Assembly (NCBI GenBank): GCA_036568605.1
Contig: DATCSE010000075.1
Location: 1 to 16,669 of the forward strand
Direction: 5' to 3'
Length of the DNA stretch: 16,669 nt
Source: DATCSE01 sp036568605
GTDB taxonomy: Bacteria > Pseudomonadota > Gammaproteobacteria > Burkholderiales > Burkholderiaceae_C
The position numbers and the translations under genes were made by a program. Positions 1 to 6,464 of the stretch are shown here, in pieces. Within the stretch, counting starts at the first letter, position 1. The number at the start of each line of letters is the position of its first letter. Below the pieces are notes generated by a model that saw nothing but the letters and a program-made list of their open reading frames with translations, did no database searches and was not told the DNA's origin.

Positions 1-107
1 TGTTCGCGCAGGCCGAGTTCGCCGGGCGCTTCTCCGGCACGATGTGCTTGTCGGAGCCGCAGGCCGGCTCGTCGCTGTCCGACATCACGACCCGCGCCGA
101 GCCCGAT
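1..107 (+). pseudogene. Acyl-CoA dehydrogenase, internal fragment in inverted orientation
   Basis: Reading in frame from base 3, the plus strand encodes a peptide starting FAQAEFAGRFSG and continuing through CLSEPQAGSSLSD to RAEPD at 93-107. CLSEPxAGSSLSD is the FAD/substrate-binding motif in the middle domain of FadE-type acyl-CoA dehydrogenases, the flavoenzymes that open beta-oxidation by making trans-2-enoyl-CoA. After base 107 the frame stops resembling the family, because the DNA there is the antisense of the dehydrogenase N-terminus (see 96-455). In an intact gene this segment would lie on the same strand as that N-terminus, roughly 25 residues after its last visible residue. It is therefore not an independent gene. 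It is part of the same gene flipped by inversion, or a fold-back artefact at the edge of the sequence. Confidence 0.8.
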
Positions 108-455
108 CGCGGCCTTCGAGAAGAAGCTGTTCGCCACCATCTCGACGACATACGGCAACTGCATGCCGCCGATCTCGTAGTCCTGCGCCGCGGCCAGCAT
201 GCCCGATTCGGCATACGCCTTCGCGGCCGCATGGCTCGGCTCGGGCAGGTGCACCTTCTCGCCGTCGAACCACGGCTCCTCGGTATCCGAGAGCCGCGCA
301 TGCGGCGCGTATTTCTCGCGGGCGATCTTCTCGCAGGTGTCCAGCACCGACGCGAAGGTCTCGCGCGAGTGATCGGCGAAGCGCGGGCGCGACTGCAGCG
401 ACTCGACATCGAGCCAGTCGTAGAGCAGGAAGTCCGCGGTTTGTCGGTAACTCAT
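96..455 (-). pseudogene. Acyl-CoA dehydrogenase, N-terminal 120 residues, interrupted by inversion
   Basis: From ATG at 455 the minus strand encodes MSYRQTADFLLYDWLDVESL and about 100 more residues, including DTEEPWFDGEKV and DYEIGGMQLPYVVEM, ending ...FFSKAAIGLG at residues 113-120. This is the N-terminal alpha-helical domain of the long (about 600 residue) acyl-CoA dehydrogenases with an extra C-terminal domain that are common in Burkholderiales. After residue 120 the frame stays open to base 1, but its translation is unrelated to the family because that DNA is the reverse complement of the middle domain. As it stands the gene cannot make an active dehydrogenase. The start lacks a strong ribosome binding site. 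It lies downstream of the thiolase in the same direction, so it would be the last gene of the beta-oxidation cluster, separated by the hairpin array. The family call is firm; whether the break is biological is not. Confidence 0.8.
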
Positions 456-494
456 CGTGGGTTCAACTTCAAAAGACTGGCGACGGTTTGAGCG

Positions 495-667
495 GGATCA
501 GGACAGCGGGGCACTCTGCTGCGCTCATGCCCGGGGACGGAGCCCCGGGCGCTCGCCAGGCACAAACAGTCCTCAGGACTGTTTGTGTCCGGGCTCTCCC
601 CCCCGGCCGGGCTGCGCCCGGCCTCCTCCTTTACTTCGCTCCGCAGAGCGCCCCACCGTCCTGATCC
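495..667 (-). repeat. Intergenic hairpin element 1 (25-bp terminal inverted repeats)
   Basis: The ends 495-519 and 643-667 are inverted repeats matching at 22 of 25 positions. All three differences become G-U pairs in a minus-strand transcript. Inside, in minus-strand order, are the core AGCGAAGTAAAGGAGGAGG (640-622), a hairpin (605-612 with 616-623, loop TGC), a hairpin with 12-bp arms (CACAAACAGTCC at 561-572 with 576-587), a hairpin with 8-bp arms (529-536 with 543-550), and ATGAGCG (528-522). No coding frame here resembles a protein and no target-site duplication is visible. It fits a small non-coding mobile or structured repeat. It sits between the thiolase and acyl-CoA dehydrogenase genes and could affect the mRNA linking them. 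Confidence 0.7.
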
Positions 668-707
668 ACCACCACCGAGGTTCTCGTCAAGGAGCCACAG
701 TGGTGGT
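668..707. repeat. Linker hairpin between the two hairpin elements
   Basis: ACCACCAC at 668-675 is the exact reverse complement of GTGGTGGT at 700-707, enclosing 24 bases. The arms abut element 1 (ending 667) and element 2 (starting 708) with no spare base, so the three hairpins form one continuous array. Confidence 0.55.
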
Positions 708-811
708 CGCCGAGGGACTGGGGTGGCCGCCGCAGCGAAGTAAAGGAGGAGGACTGGGCGCAGCCCAGTCCGGGGGACATGAGCGGAGGCGGCCACCCCA
801 GGCCCTCGGCG
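708..811 (+). repeat. Intergenic hairpin element 2 (24-bp terminal inverted repeats)
   Basis: Bases 708-731 and 788-811 are inverted repeats matching at 23 of 24 positions. Between them on the plus strand come the core AGCGAAGTAAAGGAGGAGG (734-752), a 9-bp hairpin GGACTGGGC/GCCCAGTCC (751-759 with 763-771, loop GCA), a run of G, and ATGAGCG (779-785). The inner architecture is that of element 1, in the opposite orientation and about 70 bases shorter, while the terminal arms are unrelated in sequence. The core contains an AAAGGAGG Shine-Dalgarno-like stretch and a later ATG, but the frame from that ATG is only antisense of the thiolase gene, so I treat it as non-coding. The right end is 19 bp past the thiolase stop. 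Confidence 0.7.
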
Positions 812-829
812 CGCTCCGCTATCCAAAAC

Positions 830-2005
830 TTAAAGAACCTCGAACACACCCGCAGCGCCCATGCCCCCGCCGATGCACATCGTCACCACGACCTTCTTCG
901 CGCCGCGCCGCTTGCCTTCGATCAGCGCGTGCCCCGTCAGGCGCTGGCCGCTGACGCCGTACGGGTGGCCGACCGCGATCGCGCCGCCGTTGACGTTGAG
1001 CCGGTCCATCGGGATGCCCAGCGTGTCGGCGCAGTACAGCACCTGCACTGCGAACGCCTCGTTCAGTTCCCACAGGTCGATGTCGGCCACCGTCAGGCCC
1101 AGGCGCTTGAGCACCTTGGGCACCGCGAACACCGGGCCGATGCCCATCTCGTCGGGCTCGCAGCCGGCCACCGCGAAGCCGAGGAAGCGGCCCAGCGGCT
1201 TCAGGTTGCGCTTGGATGCAAGTTCCTCGTTCATCACCACGCAGGCACCGGCGCCGTCGCTGAACTGGCTGGCGTTGCCGGCCGAGATCACGCCGCCGGG
1301 CAGCGCGGGACGGATGTCCTTGATGCCGTCGTAGGTCGTGCCGGGGCGTATGCCTTCATCGGCCTTGACCGTCACTTCCTTCGAGCGCAGGCCCAGCACC
1401 GCGTCGGCGACGCCGGCGGTCACGGTGACCGGGATGATCTCGTCGTCGAACTTGCCGGCGTCGCGCGCCGCGGTCGCGCGCTGCTGGCTCTGCGCACCGT
1501 ATTGATCCATGCGCTCGCGGCCGATGTTGTAGCGCTTCGCGACCTGCTCCGCGGTCTGCAGCATGCTCCAGTAGATCTCGGGCTTGTGCTCGACCAGCCA
1601 CGGGTCGGCCAGCATGTGCTTGTTCGCCTCATTCTGCACGCAAGAGATCGATTCGACGCCGCCGGCGACGAGGATGTCGCTCTCGCCGGCGATCACGCGC
1701 TGCGCCGCCATCGCGATGGTCTGCAGGCCGCTCGAGCAGAAGCGGTTGATCGTGACGCCGCTGGTCGTGATCGGCAGCCCGGCGCGCAGCGCGATCTGGC
1801 GCGCGATGTTGCTGCCGGTCGCGCCTTCCGGCGTCGCGCAGCCCATCAGCACGTCGTCGACCTCGGCGGCCTCGATGCCGGCGCGCTCGACCGCGGCCTT
1901 GACCGCGAAACCGCCCAGCGTCGCGCCGTGCGTCATGTTGAAGGCGCCCTTCCAGCTCTTCGCGAGCGGGGTGCGGGCGGTGGAAACGATCACGGCGCTG
2001 GTCAT
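830..2005 (-). CDS. fadA: Acetyl-CoA C-acyltransferase (thiolase)
   Basis: A 391-residue thiolase, full length for the family. It cleaves 3-ketoacyl-CoA with CoA to acetyl-CoA plus a shortened acyl-CoA, the last step of beta-oxidation, in the cytoplasm. Visible residues: nucleophile Cys90 in NRFCSSGLQ, NEAFA at 315-319, His347 in GHPYG, and Cys377 in CIGGGMG, the complete catalytic set. The start at 2005 is chosen over an upstream in-frame ATG at 2035 because MTSAVIVSTARTP is the usual N-terminus and a GAGGAG ribosome binding site sits 6 bp before it. It lies 16 bp after the HD-domain gene in the same direction. Sequence alone does not separate a degradative FadA from a biosynthetic or aromatic-pathway thiolase; the neighbouring hydratase/dehydrogenase and acyl-CoA dehydrogenase favour the degradative role. 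Confidence 0.93.
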   Translation of the reverse strand: MTSAVIVSTARTPLAKSWKGAFNMTHGATLGGFAVKAAVERAGIEAAEVDDVLMGCATPEGATGSNIARQIALRAGLPITTSGVTINRFCSSGLQTIAMAAQRVIAGESDILVAGGVESISCVQNEANKHMLADPWLVEHKPEIYWSMLQTAEQVAKRYNIGRERMDQYGAQSQQRATAARDAGKFDDEIIPVTVTAGVADAVLGLRSKEVTVKADEGIRPGTTYDGIKDIRPALPGGVISAGNASQFSDGAGACVVMNEELASKRNLKPLGRFLGFAVAGCEPDEMGIGPVFAVPKVLKRLGLTVADIDLWELNEAFAVQVLYCADTLGIPMDRLNVNGGAIAVGHPYGVSGQRLTGHALIEGKRRGAKKVVVTMCIGGGMGAAGVFEVL

Positions 2006-2021
2006 GGTGTGCTCCTCGGGG

Positions 2022-2630
2022 TCAATGGGCGGCAACAGGCTGCGGCACGGCCATCGGCGTCGCGGCCTGGTAGATGCTGTTTCGCGGCTGCGCGAAGACG
2101 TTGCGCAGCAAGGGCTCGAAGTCGGCGATCGTCAACGTCTCGCCTTTCGGATCGAACGCCGGGTTGTCGTACAGCGCGCAGAACTCGGCCGTGCGCTCGT
2201 AGTGCGGGTGGCCCTTGAACTGGTCGCGCATGTCCCGGTCCAGCCCGATGTGGTGGAAGAAGTAGTAGCCCTGGAAGATGCCGTGGTGCTGCACCATCCA
2301 CAGGTTCTCGTCGCTGACGAACGGCTTCAGGATCGCGGCGGCGATGTCGAAGTGGTTGTAGCTGCCCAGCGTGTCGCCGATGTCGTGCAGCAGCGCGCAC
2401 ACCACGTACTCGTCGTCGCGCCCGTCCTTCAGCGCGCGCGTCGCGGTCTGCAGCGAGTGCGTGTAGCGGTCGACCGGAAAGCCGCCGTAGTCGCCCTCGA
2501 GCAGCTTCAGGTGCGCGACGATGCGGTCCGGCAGCTTGTGCGCGAACGGCGCGAACTCCGCGCCGATCTTGCGCCAATCGTCCTGCGTGCTCTGCTCCAT
2601 GCGCGTGAAGGTGGCGCGGTCGGTCTTCAT
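2022..2630 (-). CDS. HD-domain metal-dependent protein (phosphohydrolase or diiron oxygenase-like)
   Basis: 202 residues, predicted soluble. The HD superfamily pattern is visible: His58 (RYTHSLQTA), His82-Asp83 (LLHDIGD) and Asp155 (ALYDNPAFD). Additional histidines at 93 and 115-116 could complete a two-metal site. HD proteins are either metal phosphohydrolases or, in the PhnZ/MIOX branch, mixed-valent diiron oxygenases; the extra histidines lean toward a dinuclear site, but this is inference. The ATG at 2630 directly follows the M20 peptidase TGA (2633-2631), so the two are probably translationally coupled; a second ATG at codon 11 is possible. It lies inside the beta-oxidation operon, 16 bp upstream of the thiolase, suggesting action on an acyl or acyl-derived metabolite. 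The substrate is unknown. Confidence 0.8.
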   Translation of the reverse strand: MKTDRATFTRMEQSTQDDWRKIGAEFAPFAHKLPDRIVAHLKLLEGDYGGFPVDRYTHSLQTATRALKDGRDDEYVVCALLHDIGDTLGSYNHFDIAAAILKPFVSDENLWMVQHHGIFQGYYFFHHIGLDRDMRDQFKGHPHYERTAEFCALYDNPAFDPKGETLTIADFEPLLRNVFAQPRNSIYQAATPMAVPQPVAAH

Positions 2631-4133
2631 TCAGGCCCCCTTGGCCGCCGCGGCGGGCATGGCCTCGGCCGCGTTGCGGATCAGCTGGTGATAGAACTGG
2701 ATCAGCTCGGCGTAGTTCGCCGTCGAGATGCGCTCGTTGGTGCCGTGGAAGCGCTTCAGGTCGTCCGCCTTCGCGCGCACCGGCGAGAACTTGTAGACGT
2801 CGTCGGCGATCGTGTCGAAATAGCGCGAGTCGGTGGCGCCTATCATCAGCCCCGGCGCGACGATCACATCCGGATGCAGCTGGCGCAGCGTGCGGTTGAT
2901 CAGCCGGTAGCCTGGCGCATCGGTCGCCGCGACCCGCGAGGCCTCTGACCACCCCGGCCCCCTGACGACCTTGAGATTCGGCAGCGCCATCACGCGCTGG
3001 GCATGCGCGATCACGTCATCGGTCGTGTCGCCAGGGAACAGCCGGAAGTTGACGACCGCATCGGCCTGCCCCGGCAGCACGTTGTCCTTGTTGCCGGCGT
3101 TGAAGATCGTCAGCGCGGCCGTCGTGCGCAGCGTCGCGTTGGTGCTCGCGGTCTTCTGCAGCTCGCGCTGCACCAGCGGCTTGAACAGCCACAGGTTGGA
3201 CAGCAGCACGCGGTTCAGGCCGCTCATCTCGGGCGCAAGCGTCTCGAACATCTCCTGCGGCAGCCCCTGGATGCCGCCCGGCATCGGCGAGGCCTCGAGG
3301 CGCGCGAGCGCCGCGCTCATCATCCCGATCGCCGACTGCTCGGGCAGCGGCGGCGGCATCGACGAATGCCCGGGCGTCGCGCTGACGCTGAGCTGCAGGC
3401 TCAGGTAGCCCTTCTCGGCGACGCCGACCAGCGCGAGCGGCCTGTCCAGCCCCTTCAGCAGCCCGTCGGTGATCAGCAGCCCTTCGTCGAGCACGAACTG
3501 CAGCCGCACGCCGCGCTCCTTGAACAGCTTGACGACCTGCGCCGCGCCGCGCTCGCCCCCGATCTCCTCGTCGTGGCCGAACACCAGGTAGATCGTCTGG
3601 CGCGGCTGGAAACCAGACGCCGCGAGCATCTCGACCGCCTCGAGGATGCTCATCAGGTTGCCCTTGTCGTCCCAGGCGCCGCGGCCCCAGATGAAGCCAT
3701 CCTTCTGCGCGCCGGAGAACGGCGGCTGTTCCCAGTCGCGTTCGGTGCCGGGTGCGATGGGCACGACGTCCTGGTGCGCCATCAGCGCGAACGGCGGCGC
3801 CTTCGCATCGCTGCCGGGCCAGGTGTAGAGCAGCCCTTGCGTGCCGAAGGTCTCGCGCTTCAGCACTGCATGCGCCTTCGGGAAGCTCGCGAGCAGATGC
3901 GCGTGCAGCGCTTCGAATTCGGCGCTGTTGGCGCTCTCGTCGGCTATCGCCGAGATCGTCTTGAAGCGCACGGCCGCGGCGAGCCGCTCGGCGGCGGCGG
4001 GCGTGTCGACCGCAACCGGCGTCGCAGGCGAGACCTGGAGCTGGCGCGAAGGCGTCAGCAGCGTCTTCGCGCCGACCGCGACGGCCAGCGCGAGGACGAC
4101 GATGCCCAGGAGCGCGAACAGCTTGCGCAGCAT
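2631..4133 (-). CDS. M20 family metallopeptidase, membrane-anchored or exported, CPS1/PM20D1-like
   Basis: 500 residues. An N-terminal hydrophobic segment at 6-21 after MLRK suggests a signal anchor or signal peptide, putting the enzyme on the periplasmic side. M20 di-zinc residues are all visible: His120 and Asp122 (MAHQDVVP), Asp155 (GAWDDKGN), general base Glu189 with Glu190 (GHDEEIGG), Asp216 (VLDEGLL) and His463 (FHGTNE). The dimerization lid spans roughly 240-350 (GVAEKGYLSLQL, then TPGHSSMP). Length and the WGRGAWDDKGN form match the carboxypeptidase S/PM20D1 branch, whose known members hydrolyse C-terminal amino acids or N-acyl amino acids. It sits between the hydratase/dehydrogenase and the HD protein in one direction, which raises the possibility that it frees a fatty acid from an acyl amino acid; this is inference. 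The ribosome binding site is weak, and a repeat lies just upstream. Confidence 0.88.
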   Translation of the reverse strand: MLRKLFALLGIVVLALAVAVGAKTLLTPSRQLQVSPATPVAVDTPAAAERLAAAVRFKTISAIADESANSAEFEALHAHLLASFPKAHAVLKRETFGTQGLLYTWPGSDAKAPPFALMAHQDVVPIAPGTERDWEQPPFSGAQKDGFIWGRGAWDDKGNLMSILEAVEMLAASGFQPRQTIYLVFGHDEEIGGERGAAQVVKLFKERGVRLQFVLDEGLLITDGLLKGLDRPLALVGVAEKGYLSLQLSVSATPGHSSMPPPLPEQSAIGMMSAALARLEASPMPGGIQGLPQEMFETLAPEMSGLNRVLLSNLWLFKPLVQRELQKTASTNATLRTTAALTIFNAGNKDNVLPGQADAVVNFRLFPGDTTDDVIAHAQRVMALPNLKVVRGPGWSEASRVAATDAPGYRLINRTLRQLHPDVIVAPGLMIGATDSRYFDTIADDVYKFSPVRAKADDLKRFHGTNERISTANYAELIQFYHQLIRNAAEAMPAAAAKGA

Positions 4134-4141
4134 GGTGCTAC

Positions 4142-4230
4142 TCGTTGGCCCTCACCCTAGCCCTCTCCCAAAGGGAGAGGGAATGAAGGCTCCCTCTCCC
4201 TCTGGGAGAGGGCCGGGGTGAGGGCAACGA
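4142..4230. repeat. REP-like GGGAGAGGG inverted repeat in the fadJ-M20 gap
   Basis: Outer arms at 4142-4169 and 4204-4230 are imperfect inverted repeats (TCGTTG, CCCTCACCC and CCCTCTCCC blocks). Each half also carries its own hairpin: CCCTCTCCC/GGGAGAGGG at 4161-4181 with loop AAA, and at 4192-4212 with loop TCT. It is a familiar type of intergenic repeat in many proteobacterial genomes. It fills most of the 114-bp gap between the two genes and could form a strong stem in their mRNA. Confidence 0.85.
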
Positions 4231-4247
4231 ACGGGCACGGTGTCAAC

Positions 4248-6347
4248 TCAGCTGAAGCTCTTCCCTTCCGCCGCAAGCTTCGCCAGCAGCGGCGCCGGCT
4301 GCCAGAACGCCGCATCGTCGTGCGGGTTCGCGGCAAAGCGCTTCATCGCCTGCACGACGTTGTACAGGCCCACCGTGTCGGCATAGTTCATCGGCCCGCC
4401 GCGGTGCAGCGGGAAGCCGTACCCGGTCAGGTACACCATGTCGACATCGGAGGCGCGCAGCGCGATGCCTTCGTCGACGATCTTCGCGCCTTCGTTGACC
4501 AGCGCGTAGACCAGGCGGCCGACGATCTCCTCGTCGCTGATCTTGCGCGGCGTGATGCCCAGCTCCTTGCGGTGCTTCTCGATCATCTCGACCACCACAG
4601 GGCTCGGGATCGCATCGCGCTTGCCCGGCACGTAGTCGTACCAGCCGGCGCCGGTCTTCTGGCCGAAGCGGCCCATCTCGCAGAGCAGGTCGGCGGTCTT
4701 GCTGTAGCGCAGGTTCGGCTTCTCGAGGTAGCGGCGTTTGCGGATGTACCAGCCGACGTCGTTGCCGGCGAGGTCGCCCATGCGGAACGGGCCCATCGCC
4801 ATGCCGAACTTCTCCATCGCCTTGTCGACCTGTGCCGGCGTCGCGCCCTCTTCCAGCAGGAAGCCGGCCTGGCGCGAGTACTGCTCGATCATGCGGTTGC
4901 CGATGAAGCCGTCGGTGACGCCGCTGACCACGCAGGTCTTCCTGATCTTCTTGCCCAGCGCCATCACGGTCGCGAGCACGTCCTTCGCGGTCTTCTCGCC
5001 GCGCACGACCTCGAGCAGCTTCATCACGTTGGCCGGGCTGAAGAAGTGCATGCCGATCACGTCGGCCGGGCGCTTCGTGAACGCGGCGATCTTGTTCAGG
5101 TCCAGCGTCGAGGTGTTCGACGCGAGGATCGCGCCGGGCTTCATCACCTCGTCCAGCGTCTTGAACACCTGCTCCTTGACGGCCAGGTCCTCGAACACGG
5201 CTTCGATCACGAGGTCGGCATCCTTCAGGTCGTCGTACTTCAGCGTCGTGCTCAGCAGCGCCATGCGCGCATCGAGCTTGTCCTGCTTGAGCTTGCCCTT
5301 CTTGACCTGCGCCTCGTAGTTCTTGCGCATCACGCCGACGCCCTTGTCCAGCGCCTCCTGCTTCATCTCCAGGAGGGTGACCGGGATGCCCGCGTTCAGG
5401 AAGTTCATCGCGATGCCGCCGCCCATCGTGCCGGCGCCGATCACGGCCACCTTCTTGATCTCGCGGGTCGGCGTGTCGGCCGGCACGTCGGGGATCTTGG
5501 AGGTCGCACGCTCGGCCATGAACGCGTGGCGCAACGCCTTGCTCTCCGGCGTGAACATCAGCGCGATGAAGGCTTCGCGCTCGAGCTTCATGCCCTGGTC
5601 GAACGGCAGCTTCAGCGACGCGGCGACCGCGTCCACGCACTTGCCGGGCGCCGGGAAATTCTTGGACATCGCGCCGACGGTGTTCCGCACGAACTGCACG
5701 TAGGCTTCGGGGTTCGGGTGCTCGACCTTCAGGTTGCGCACCAGCGGCAGCGGGCGCTTGTCGGCGACCTCTCGCGCAAACGCGATCGCGGCGTCCAGCA
5801 CATCGCCTTCGGACCCGGCCAGCTTGTCGAACAGCTTCTGTCCCGGCGCCTGCGCGAGCAGCTCGCTCTTCACCGCCTCGCCGCTGACGATCATGTTCAT
5901 CGCGGTCTCGAGGCCCAGCACGCGCGGCAGCCGCTGCGTGCCGCCGGCGCCCGGCAGCAGGCCGATCTTCACCTCGGGCAGCGCGACCTGTGTGCCCGGT
6001 GCCGCGACGCGGTAGTGGCAGCCGAGCGCGAGCTCGAGCCCGCCGCCCATGCAGACGCTGTGGATCGCCGCGACGATGGGCTTGGTGCTCGCCTCGAGCG
6101 CGAGGATCACGCTGAGCAGGTTGGGCTCGGCCAGCGCCTTGGGCGTACCGAACTCCTTGATGTCGGCGCCGCCGGAGAACGCCTTGCCGGCACCGGTGAT
6201 GACGATGGCCTTGACACTGGCATCGGCCAGTGCCTTCTCCAGCCCGTTCGTGATGCCCAGCCGCGTCTCGTGGCCCAGGCCGTTGACGGGCGGATTGTTC
6301 AGCGTGATGACCGCGACGTCGCCGCGAGTTTCGTAGGTTGCGCTCAT
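4248..6347 (-). CDS. fadJ: Bifunctional enoyl-CoA hydratase / 3-hydroxyacyl-CoA dehydrogenase (FadJ/FadB type)
   Basis: 699 residues, close to the roughly 715-residue FadJ/FadB multifunctional enzymes; it hydrates trans-2-enoyl-CoA and oxidises L-3-hydroxyacyl-CoA with NAD. The N-terminal crotonase domain (about 1-190) has the oxyanion-hole segment FSGGADIKEF (58-67) and catalytic Glu105 (GGGLELALG) and Glu125 (LPEVKIGLLPGAGG). The Rossmann domain begins at 298 with VAVIGAGTMGGG (300-311). The dehydrogenase dyad is His434 (GMHFFSPAN) and Glu446 (LLEVVRG), 12 apart as in known enzymes. Two C-terminal dimerization domains follow (about 478-570 and 605-690). The start at 6347 gives MSATYETRGDVAVI, the normal crotonase N-terminus, with AGGGGT upstream; an ATG at 6410 lies beyond the operator-like palindrome and is less likely. 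It is first in the beta-oxidation cluster. FadB versus FadJ cannot be settled from sequence alone. Confidence 0.93.
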   Translation of the reverse strand: MSATYETRGDVAVITLNNPPVNGLGHETRLGITNGLEKALADASVKAIVITGAGKAFSGGADIKEFGTPKALAEPNLLSVILALEASTKPIVAAIHSVCMGGGLELALGCHYRVAAPGTQVALPEVKIGLLPGAGGTQRLPRVLGLETAMNMIVSGEAVKSELLAQAPGQKLFDKLAGSEGDVLDAAIAFAREVADKRPLPLVRNLKVEHPNPEAYVQFVRNTVGAMSKNFPAPGKCVDAVAASLKLPFDQGMKLEREAFIALMFTPESKALRHAFMAERATSKIPDVPADTPTREIKKVAVIGAGTMGGGIAMNFLNAGIPVTLLEMKQEALDKGVGVMRKNYEAQVKKGKLKQDKLDARMALLSTTLKYDDLKDADLVIEAVFEDLAVKEQVFKTLDEVMKPGAILASNTSTLDLNKIAAFTKRPADVIGMHFFSPANVMKLLEVVRGEKTAKDVLATVMALGKKIRKTCVVSGVTDGFIGNRMIEQYSRQAGFLLEEGATPAQVDKAMEKFGMAMGPFRMGDLAGNDVGWYIRKRRYLEKPNLRYSKTADLLCEMGRFGQKTGAGWYDYVPGKRDAIPSPVVVEMIEKHRKELGITPRKISDEEIVGRLVYALVNEGAKIVDEGIALRASDVDMVYLTGYGFPLHRGGPMNYADTVGLYNVVQAMKRFAANPHDDAAFWQPAPLLAKLAAEGKSFS

Positions 6348-6386
6348 GACTCGACCCCTGGTCTGCTGCGTGGTGGAAGGAGAAAA

Positions 6387-6398
6387 GAACGATCGTTC
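6387..6398. promoter_or_regulatory. Perfect palindrome GAACGATCGTTC, candidate TetR-family operator
   Basis: A perfect 12-bp dyad 40 bp upstream of the hydratase/dehydrogenase start. On the minus strand a -10-like TAGAAT (6405-6400) precedes it by one base, so a bound repressor would cover the likely transcription start. No convincing -35 box was found. Dyads of this form (ACG...CGT arms) are typical of TetR-type regulators of fatty-acid degradation genes described in proteobacteria; assignment to a named regulator is inference. Confidence 0.5.
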
Positions 6399-6464
6399 GA
6401 TTCTAGGCACATGCTGAGCGCCGTGCGTGTCTCACCAGTGACAAGGAGAGTCTCGACGCCGCGT

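Noticed and set aside
42..491. A plus-strand open frame beginning inside the acyl-CoA dehydrogenase fragment
   Set aside because: Only codons up to base 107 resemble the family. The remainder is antisense to the dehydrogenase N-terminus, so the frame is a by-product of the inverted junction.
495..667. Element 1 as an insertion sequence remnant
   Set aside because: No transposase fragment and no flanking direct duplication can be seen, so I call it only a structured repeat or possible MITE.
734..785. Core of hairpin element 2 as a ribosome binding site with a small gene starting at ATG 779
   Set aside because: The AAAGGAGG is about 30 bases from the ATG and sits outside the 751-771 hairpin that separates them; the frame then runs antisense through the thiolase gene with no protein-like features.
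495..811. The hairpin array as a CRISPR array
   Set aside because: There are no regularly spaced direct repeats with unique spacers; the repeats are inverted and of unequal size.
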